From: Micromonospora matsumotoense
GTDB taxonomy: Bacteria; Actinomycetota; Actinomycetes; Mycobacteriales; Micromonosporaceae
DNA length: 64,000 nucleotides
NCBI RefSeq assembly: GCF_900091525.1
Contig: NZ_FMCU01000001.1
Location: 372,001-436,000 of the forward strand
Direction: 5' to 3'
Numbering within the stretch: position 1 is the stretch's first letter; every line of letters starts with the position of its first letter. Position numbers and translations under genes: made by a program. Of the stretch, positions 58,428 to 64,000 are shown piece by piece. The notes beneath the pieces are model-generated. The model was not told where the DNA came from. It searched no databases and worked only from the letters and a program-made list of their open reading frames with translations.

Positions 58428-59143
58428 ACACCACCCCGGAGCTGGTCACCCTGCACGTGTGGCGGGTACCCCGGGCCGCTCTCGGTCAGGCGTTGGGCCG
58501 GATGGCCCGGCACCCTGGCCGGTTGCGACGCACCCCCGGCGTACGGTTCGGCAAGCTGCTCGGCACCGGGACCGGCACCGGCTTCGGCCCGGGGGACGCC
58601 GACCTGACCCGGTGGGCCGCGCTGGTGGTGTGGGACTCCCCCGCCGCGGCGGCCGGCTTCGACGCCTCCCCGGTGGGCCGCTCCTGGGCCCGGATCGCCC
58701 GCTCCTCGGCCCGGCTGGAGCTGCGCCCGGTGACCAGCCGGGGCGAGTGGTCGGGCCGGCGTCCGTTCGGCGATCCGGCGGGCGGCCGGGTCGACGGGCC
58801 GGTGCTGGCACTGACCCGGGCCCGGTTGCGTCCCCGCCGTGCGCTCACCTTCTGGAAGGCCGTCCCGCCGGTGGCCGCCGCGCTGCACGCCGCGCCGGGG
58901 CTGCTCGCCCGGTTCGGCGTCGGTGAGGCGCCGCTGGGCTGGCAGGGCACGGTCAGCGTGTGGCGCGATCCGACGGACCTCGTGGCGTTCGCGTACCGTC
59001 ACCCGGAGCACCGCGCGGCGATCACCCGCACCCCCACCGAGGGGTGGTACGCGGAGGAGTTGTTCGCGCGCTTCGAGGTGCGCGCAGTGGTCGGTGACCG
59101 GTCGGCGCTGGGATGGGTCGCCGACGGTGATCCGCAACCGTGA
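58424..59143 (+). CDS. CrtA-like (spheroidene monooxygenase family) carotenoid oxygenase
   Basis: 239-residue protein matching the CrtA family. Blocks RFGKLLGTGTGTGFGPG, RPVTSRGEWSGRRPF and EGWYAEELFARFEV correspond to the KLCGSGTGEGF, TSxRGRWSGAEPF and EGxWFREELYARF segments of spheroidene monooxygenase. CrtA oxidises the C-2 position of acyclic carotenoid ends. Here it could install the 2'-hydroxyl of a sioxanthin-like product; that is inference from neighbours. GTG overlaps the ybaK stop. Confidence 0.83.
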   Translation: MNTTPELVTLHVWRVPRAALGQALGRMARHPGRLRRTPGVRFGKLLGTGTGTGFGPGDADLTRWAALVVWDSPAAAAGFDASPVGRSWARIARSSARLELRPVTSRGEWSGRRPFGDPAGGRVDGPVLALTRARLRPRRALTFWKAVPPVAAALHAAPGLLARFGVGEAPLGWQGTVSVWRDPTDLVAFAYRHPEHRAAITRTPTEGWYAEELFARFEVRAVVGDRSALGWVADGDPQP

Positions 59144-59153
59144 GAGGACGCGC

Positions 59154-59723
59154 ATGAGGTTGGTGCGGTGGACGCCGGAGGATCTCGTCCGGCGACTCGA
59201 CGACGTGGTCGCGGTGTACGGGGAGGCGATGGGCTACCGCAGCGACCTGCTGGAGGCCCGACGCGGTTACATCGCCACCCACGCCCGCCGGCCCGGGTTC
59301 CGCGCCGTCGCCAGCCTCACCAGCGAGGGCCACCTGGCCGGCTTCGGGTACGGCTATCTCGGCGCGGGTGGCCAGTGGTGGCACGACCAGGTCTACCGGG
59401 CGCTGCACCCGGACGCCCGACAGCGCTGGCTGACCCACTGCTTCGAGGTGGTCGAGCTGCACGTCCGACCGCCCGCGCAGGGGCACGGCCTGGGCGCCCG
59501 GCAGCTCACCGCCCTGCTCAGCCTGGCCGAGGGCGGCACCACCCTGCTGTCCACCCCGGAGGCCGACGAACGGGCGTCCCGGGCCTGGCGGCTCTACCGG
59601 CGGTTCGGCTTCGTCGACGTGCTGCGGCACTTCCGGTTCCCCGGCGACGAACGGCCGTTCGGGGTGCTCGGCCGGGACCTGCCGCTGCCCCGACCCGACA
59701 CGTCCGGCCCGGCTACGCCGTGA
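59154..59723 (+). CDS. GNAT-family acetyltransferase
   Basis: 189 residues. The acetyl-CoA motif A is VVELHVRPPAQGHGLGARQLTALLSLA (about 101-127), and RASRAWRLYRRFGFVDV is motif B. Substrate unknown. Its position between crtA-like and cruF-like genes, with a one-codon overlap to cruF, suggests cotranscription but not necessarily a carotenoid role. ATG has AGAGGA upstream. Confidence 0.85.
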   Translation: MRLVRWTPEDLVRRLDDVVAVYGEAMGYRSDLLEARRGYIATHARRPGFRAVASLTSEGHLAGFGYGYLGAGGQWWHDQVYRALHPDARQRWLTHCFEVVELHVRPPAQGHGLGARQLTALLSLAEGGTTLLSTPEADERASRAWRLYRRFGFVDVLRHFRFPGDERPFGVLGRDLPLPRPDTSGPATP

Positions 59724-60586
59724 TCCGCCGGCACGTCCCCTGGCTGCTGCTGGCCGTCCTGGTCCTGACCCAGATCTGCTATCCGCTCACCACCGGGGTC
59801 ACCCGGGCCCGGCTCACCGTCGCCACGGTCGTCCTCGGCTACCTGCTGTCGGTGGGGCACGCGCTGCTGCGCCGGGGTCCCCGGGCGGCGCTGGCGCTGG
59901 TCGCGGTGGCCACCGGCGGCGGGTTCGCGATCGAGGCGCTGGGGGTGGCCACCGGCTTTCCGTTCGGCAGCTACGACTACTCCGGCGAGTTGGGGCCGAA
60001 GCTGGCCGGGGTGCCGTTGATCATCCCGCTGGCCTGGACCTGGATGGCCTGGCCCGCCTGGCTGGCCGCTGTCCGGCTGACCACGCCCGCCGGACGGGCA
60101 GCCGGCACCGCGACGGCCGGCACGGGGACGCCCGGATGGGCGGGGCACGTCGGGCGGGTGGCGTTGGCCACCGTCGGGCTGGCCGGTTGGGACCTCTTCC
60201 TCGACCCGCAGATGGTGGCCGAGGGCTACTGGGTGTGGCGCGACGCCACCCCGGCGCTGCCCGGACTGCCCGGCATCCCGATCAGCAACTACCTGGGCTG
60301 GCTGCTCTTCGCCGTGCTGCTGATGAGCGCGCTGCGCCCGCTGGCCGGGCCCGCCGTCGCGGTCACCGACTCCCGCGACGACCCGATGTTCGCGCTCTAC
60401 CTGTGGACGTACTTCTCCAGCGTGCTCGCGCACGCCGTCTTCCTCCGGCTGCCCGCCTCGGCGATCTGGGGCGCGGTCGGCATGGCGGTCGTGGCGGTGC
60501 CGCTGGCGGTGACCCTGCTGCGCGCCCGCCGACGGCCCGTCGACCGGCCGGCACCGCAGCGCACCGGCGTCGACACCCCGGCATGA
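59720..60586 (+). CDS. cruF: CruF-like carotenoid 1',2'-hydratase (DUF422)
   Basis: 288-residue membrane protein with about seven hydrophobic segments. Conserved blocks VATGFPFGSYDYSGELGPKLAGVPLIIPLAW, GWDLFLDPQMVAEGYWVW and IPISNYLGWLL match the DUF422/CruF family, which hydrates the psi end of gamma-carotene-type molecules. It supplies the 1'-hydroxyl that CruC then glycosylates. GTG overlaps the GNAT stop. Confidence 0.88.
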   Translation: MIRRHVPWLLLAVLVLTQICYPLTTGVTRARLTVATVVLGYLLSVGHALLRRGPRAALALVAVATGGGFAIEALGVATGFPFGSYDYSGELGPKLAGVPLIIPLAWTWMAWPAWLAAVRLTTPAGRAAGTATAGTGTPGWAGHVGRVALATVGLAGWDLFLDPQMVAEGYWVWRDATPALPGLPGIPISNYLGWLLFAVLLMSALRPLAGPAVAVTDSRDDPMFALYLWTYFSSVLAHAVFLRLPASAIWGAVGMAVVAVPLAVTLLRARRRPVDRPAPQRTGVDTPA

Positions 60587-60614
60587 GCGGGCGCGGGCCG
60601 GCGGGGGGTCGGCG

Positions 60615-61745
60615 GTGACCGTGGTCGCGCTCGTGCTGGCCGTCGCGGTGACCGCGCTGACCGGGCACACCTGGGTCAACGCCGGGCACTGGCTGCGCCG
60701 GCCCGTCGACGGGCCGGTCGAGGTCGGCGAGACCGTGGCGGTGCTGCTGCCGCTGCGCGACGAGGCCGACCGGGTCACCCCGTGCCTGCGCGCGCTGCTC
60801 GCCCAGCAGGGGGTGCCCGGCTTACGGATCGTGGTGCTCGACGACGGCTCGACCGACGGCACCGCCGAGGTGGTCCGCGCGGTGGCGGGCGACGACCCCC
60901 GGGTCACCCTGCGCACCGGGGTCACCCCGCCACCGGGCTGGCTGGGCAAGCCGTACGCCTGCCACCAGCTCGCCGGGCACACCGACCCGGCCGCCACCGT
61001 GCTCGCCTTCGTCGACGCGGACGTGGTGCTCACCCCGTACGCGGTCGCGGCGGCGGTGACCGAGCTGCGCGCGGCACGGGCGACGCTGTTGTCGGCGTAC
61101 CCGAGGATTCTGGTGCGGACGGTGGGTGACCGGCTGGTGCAGCCGCTGTTGCAGTGGTTGTGGTTGACCTTCCTGCCGCTGCCCGCGATGGAACGCTCGG
61201 CGCGACCGTCGCTGGCCGCGGCCGGTGGGCAGTTCCTGCTGGTGGACCGGGCCGGCTACGACCGGGCCGGCGGGCACGCCGCCGTCGCCGACCGGGTGCT
61301 GGAGGACATCGAGCTGGCGCGGGCGGTGAAGCGCTCCGGCGGGCGGATCGCGCTGGCCGACGGCTCCCGGCTGGCCGCCTGCCGGATGTACGAGACCTGG
61401 CCCCAACTGCGCGACGGCTACACCAAGTCGCTCTGGGCCACCTTCGGCCACCCGGGGGCCGCCACGGCCGTGGTCGCCGCGCTGCTCCTGCTCTACACCG
61501 CGCCGCCGCTGCTGGCGGTGGCGGCGCTGGCGGCGGGTTCGGCACCGGTCGCCGGCCTGGCCCTGCTCGGGTACGCGGCGGGAGTCGCCGGCCGGGTGCG
61601 CAGCGCCCACGCCACCGGCGGCCGGGCCTGGCCCGACGCGCTGGCCCACCCCGTGTCGGTCGTGGTGCTCGGTTGGCTGACGCTGCGGTCGTACCATCTG
61701 CGGAAGCGGCGTCGCCTGTCCTGGCGGGGCCGTCCGGTCAGCTAG
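60615..61745 (+). CDS. cruC: CruC-like carotenoid glycosyltransferase (GT2)
   Basis: 376-residue family 2 glycosyltransferase with one N-terminal and two or three C-terminal membrane segments. Nucleotide-sugar residues lie in VVLDDGSTDGTAEVVRA and LAFVDADVVLTP; LEDIELARAVKRSGGRIALADG is the acceptor/ED block. Follows cruF as expected for transfer of a sugar to the 1'-hydroxyl. Which sugar is added cannot be read from sequence. Confidence 0.86.
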   Translation: MTVVALVLAVAVTALTGHTWVNAGHWLRRPVDGPVEVGETVAVLLPLRDEADRVTPCLRALLAQQGVPGLRIVVLDDGSTDGTAEVVRAVAGDDPRVTLRTGVTPPPGWLGKPYACHQLAGHTDPAATVLAFVDADVVLTPYAVAAAVTELRAARATLLSAYPRILVRTVGDRLVQPLLQWLWLTFLPLPAMERSARPSLAAAGGQFLLVDRAGYDRAGGHAAVADRVLEDIELARAVKRSGGRIALADGSRLAACRMYETWPQLRDGYTKSLWATFGHPGAATAVVAALLLLYTAPPLLAVAALAAGSAPVAGLALLGYAAGVAGRVRSAHATGGRAWPDALAHPVSVVVLGWLTLRSYHLRKRRRLSWRGRPVS

Positions 61746-61757
61746 GAGGACGCGGCT

Positions 61758-63245
61758 ATGGCGCGGATCGTGGTCATCGGCGCCGGCGTGGGCGGGCTGG
61801 CCACCGCCGCCCGGCTCGCCGTCAGCGGGCACGAGGTGACCGTCTTCGAACGGTCCGACACCGTCGGCGGCAAACTCGGCCGGTACGTCCACGACACCCC
61901 GGCGGGCAGCTTCCACTTCGACACCGGGCCGAGCCTGCTCACCCTGCCGCAGGTCTTCCACGAACTGTTCGAGGCCACCGGCGCGAAGCTCGACGAGTAC
62001 CTCGACCTGGTCCCGTTGGACCCGATCGTGCGGCACGTCTTCCCCGGCGGTGGACCCGTCCTCGACTCGTGCGCCGACCCGGACGAGTTCGCCGCCCGGA
62101 TCGGCGTCACCCTGGGCGACCGGGCCGCCGCCGACTGGCGGCGGTTGTGGCGACGGGCCGCCCGGGTCTGGACGGCGTCGCACCGCGACATCCTGCGGCG
62201 TACCGTCGACTCGCCGCGCGACCTGGCCGCGCTGGCCTGGCGGCTGGGCGACCTGGCCGCCATCGGGCCCGGCCGCACCCTGCGCGGGCTGGGCCGCAGC
62301 CACCTGTCCGACCCCCGGCTGCGGATGCTGCTCGACCGGTACGCCACCTACACCGGCGCGGACCCGCGCCGCGCCCCGGCCGCGCTGGTCGCCGTCCCCT
62401 ACGCCGAGCTGACCTTCGGTGGCTGGTATCTGCGCGGCGGGCTGGGCACCCTGGCCGACGCGCTGCTGTCGCGCTGCCTGGACCTGGGCGTGACGGTGCG
62501 CACCGGGGAGACGGTCACCCGGATCGACGCCGCCGGTGGCCGGGTGCACGGGGTACGCCTCGCCGGGGTCCACGCGCCCGTCCCCGCCGACGTGGTGGTC
62601 GCGAACGCCGACGCGCTCACCGTCTACCGGGACCTGCTGCCGCACCCGGGCCGGCTGGCCGCGCTGACCCACCGCAGCCTGGCCGGTTTCGTGCTGCTGC
62701 TCGGGGTCCGCGGCGACTCCGGGCTGGCCCACCACAATGTCCTCTTCCCCGGCGACTACGACGCCGAGTTCGACGCCGTCTTCGGTGACCCCGGCCGGGG
62801 GGTCCGGGCCCGGCCGGCGACCGACCCGACGGTCTTCGTCACCGTCGCCGACGACCCGACCGCCCGCCCGGCCGGGCACGAGGCGTGGTTCGTGCTGGTC
62901 AACGCCGCCCGCCACGGCACCGCCCCGGACGCCGTCGACTGGCGTCGGCCGGGGCTCGCCGACGCGTACGCCGACCGGATCCTCGACGTGCTCGCCGAGC
63001 GGGGGGTCGACGTCCGGGACCGGCTGGTGTTCCGCGAGACCCGTACCCCCGCCGACCTGGACGCCGCGACCGCCGCGCCCGGCGGGTCGATCTACGGCAC
63101 GGCCGGTGGGCTGCTCCGCCCCGCCAACCGGGGTCCGGTGCACGGGTTGTGGCTGGTGGGTGGCTCCAGCCACCCCGGCGGCGGCCTGCCCATGGTCACC
63201 CTGTCCGCCCAGATCGTCGCCGACGAGATCGGCCCCGCCTGGTGA
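61758..63245 (+). CDS. Phytoene desaturase-family carotenoid oxidoreductase, CrtI/CrtD-like
   Basis: 495-residue FAD enzyme. The dinucleotide loop is VVIGAGVGGLATAARLA (about 5-21), followed by GGKLGRY and FDTGPSLLTLP, and the C-terminal signature GLWLVGGSSHPGGGLPMVTLSAQ. In this context (cruF, cruC) it more likely works as 3',4'-desaturase (CrtD) than as CrtI, but sequence alone does not decide. ATG is preceded by GGAGGA. Last gene of the operon. Confidence 0.87.
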   Translation: MARIVVIGAGVGGLATAARLAVSGHEVTVFERSDTVGGKLGRYVHDTPAGSFHFDTGPSLLTLPQVFHELFEATGAKLDEYLDLVPLDPIVRHVFPGGGPVLDSCADPDEFAARIGVTLGDRAAADWRRLWRRAARVWTASHRDILRRTVDSPRDLAALAWRLGDLAAIGPGRTLRGLGRSHLSDPRLRMLLDRYATYTGADPRRAPAALVAVPYAELTFGGWYLRGGLGTLADALLSRCLDLGVTVRTGETVTRIDAAGGRVHGVRLAGVHAPVPADVVVANADALTVYRDLLPHPGRLAALTHRSLAGFVLLLGVRGDSGLAHHNVLFPGDYDAEFDAVFGDPGRGVRARPATDPTVFVTVADDPTARPAGHEAWFVLVNAARHGTAPDAVDWRRPGLADAYADRILDVLAERGVDVRDRLVFRETRTPADLDAATAAPGGSIYGTAGGLLRPANRGPVHGLWLVGGSSHPGGGLPMVTLSAQIVADEIGPAW

Positions 63246-63321
63246 CGCCCCCGCCCGCAGCCCCACCGGGGCTGCGGGCCGGGGCTGCAGGCCGGGCACG
63301 GCGCTACGGGGGCGAAAGAGG

Positions 63322-63343
63322 GGTATCCGACGCTGGGGATACC
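63322..63343. terminator. Short hairpin between convergent genes
   Basis: GGTATCC (63322-63328) and GGATACC (63337-63343) form a 7-bp stem. It lies 77 bp past the desaturase stop and before the end of the convergent CDP-alcohol gene. The GGTATC core also occurs in the hairpin at 45524-45567. The rest of 63246-63411 shows no gene. Confidence 0.5.
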
Positions 63344-63411
63344 GCTACCTGGCCGATCTTGAGTCGATCATCGCCGGCCGCGCCGCCGACCGGGCGTCAG
63401 CGGGCAGACCG

Positions 63412-64000
63412 TCAGCCGGCGTCGACGAGGGCGCGGCGGACGGTGGAGAGGAGCTGGCCCAGGCCGAAGCCGGCCAGCAGCACCCAGACGGCGGTGGCCA
63501 TGGTGATGGTGCCGGCGGCCAGGTCGAGGTCGATCAGCCCGGTCAGCCCGGCCAGCAGCAGCCCGACCAGGGCGACGCAGACCCGGGTGGGCCGCTCCCC
63601 CACGGTGACCGCGCCGATCTCCCGCATCCCGGCGGCGACCGCGCGGGCCCGGACGTACTCGTGCAGCCAGGACAGCGCGCCGGCCGCGACCACCAGCGCA
63701 CCGGGCGCTCCGACCAGCCAGAACGCCGCCAGCCAGGCGATCTCACCGAGCCGGTCGGCGACCGAGTCGTAGACGTAGCCGAGCCGGGTGGTCCGGCCGG
63801 TGGCGACCGCGACCGCCCCGTCGACGCTGTCGGCGACCGAGGCCAACAGCACGAACAGCGCGCCGACGATCGGCCCCTGGACCGACCGGACGCTGAACAG
63901 CGGCACGCACAGGCAGAGCAGCACCCCGGCGACGGTCACCGCGGTCGGGGTCACCCGCAGCCGGCCCAGCACATAACCGACGTGGTACGCGAAGCGCAGC
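63412..64000 (-). CDS. CDP-alcohol phosphatidyltransferase, 5' end outside the window
   Basis: At least 196 codons are present and the frame is open to the right edge. The extra upstream residues RFAYHVGYVLGRLRVTPTAV look like the amphipathic helix that normally starts this family, so the true start lies beyond the window. The signature is DSVDGAVAVATGRTTRLGYVYDSVADR, with four Asp in the D-x2-D-G...D-x3-D pattern. About six membrane helices follow. It makes a phospholipid or related alcohol ester; the substrate is unknown. Confidence 0.85.
   Translation of the reverse strand, partial: LRFAYHVGYVLGRLRVTPTAVTVAGVLLCLCVPLFSVRSVQGPIVGALFVLLASVADSVDGAVAVATGRTTRLGYVYDSVADRLGEIAWLAAFWLVGAPGALVVAAGALSWLHEYVRARAVAAGMREIGAVTVGERPTRVCVALVGLLLAGLTGLIDLDLAAGTITMATAVWVLLAGFGLGQLLSTVRRALVDAG

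Overview
The window is 64 kb of very high G+C DNA (by eye above 70%) with many GTG starts, 1-4 base start/stop overlaps and the full actinobacterial division set (wag31, sepF, ftsZ, mraZ). Gene content and order fit Micromonosporaceae, most likely Micromonospora or a close relative. This placement rests on gene recognition, not on a database search.

Layout. 1-2113 (minus) is the end of a histidine operon (hisD, truncated hisC). 2220-6564 holds a stand-alone LON-domain protein, two proteins of unknown role and a ParA/MinD-like ATPase. 6568-12427 (minus) runs from the divisome edge outwards: wag31, a membrane protein, DUF167, a CPA1 antiporter, a TraR/DksA zinc-finger protein, lspA and an RluD-type pseudouridine synthase. 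12471-29850 (minus) is the dcw cluster, transcribed mraZ-rsmH-ftsL-ftsI-murE-murF-mraY-ftsW-murG-murC-ftsQ-ftsZ-yggS-sepF-yggT-wag31. Neither murD nor pgeF is at its usual place. Divergent from mraZ is murT-gatD (lipid II amidation) with a TVP38-like membrane protein.

32992-37160 holds two small secreted proteins, one with a CHAP domain, and a large SARP/AfsR-type regulator. leuS follows on the minus strand. Its leader contains a 12-codon open frame with three consecutive Leu codons, a hairpin and an intrinsic terminator, which is the layout of a ribosome-mediated attenuator. 40544-45491 is a MoxR / DUF58 / transglutaminase operon. 45698-57300 (minus) is rich in error-prone polymerase genes: dinB and, separately, the SOS mutasome order HEPN-imuA-imuB-dnaE2, with a LexA-type box far upstream and a strongly structured leader. 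57939-63245 (plus) holds a YbaK-family gene and late carotenoid genes (crtA-like, cruF-like, cruC-like, crtI/crtD-like) with a GNAT gene among them, consistent with a glycosylated monocyclic or acyclic-end carotenoid such as sioxanthin. A CDP-alcohol phosphatidyltransferase gene runs off the right edge.

No tRNA, rRNA, insertion sequence, prophage or CRISPR array was seen. The most interesting signals are regulatory: the leuS attenuator, MraZ-type boxes facing murT-gatD, several leaderless-type promoters (TANNNT followed by 6-7 bases and then the start codon), the structured SOS leader, and a 705-bp repeat- and palindrome-filled spacer between imuB and dnaE2.
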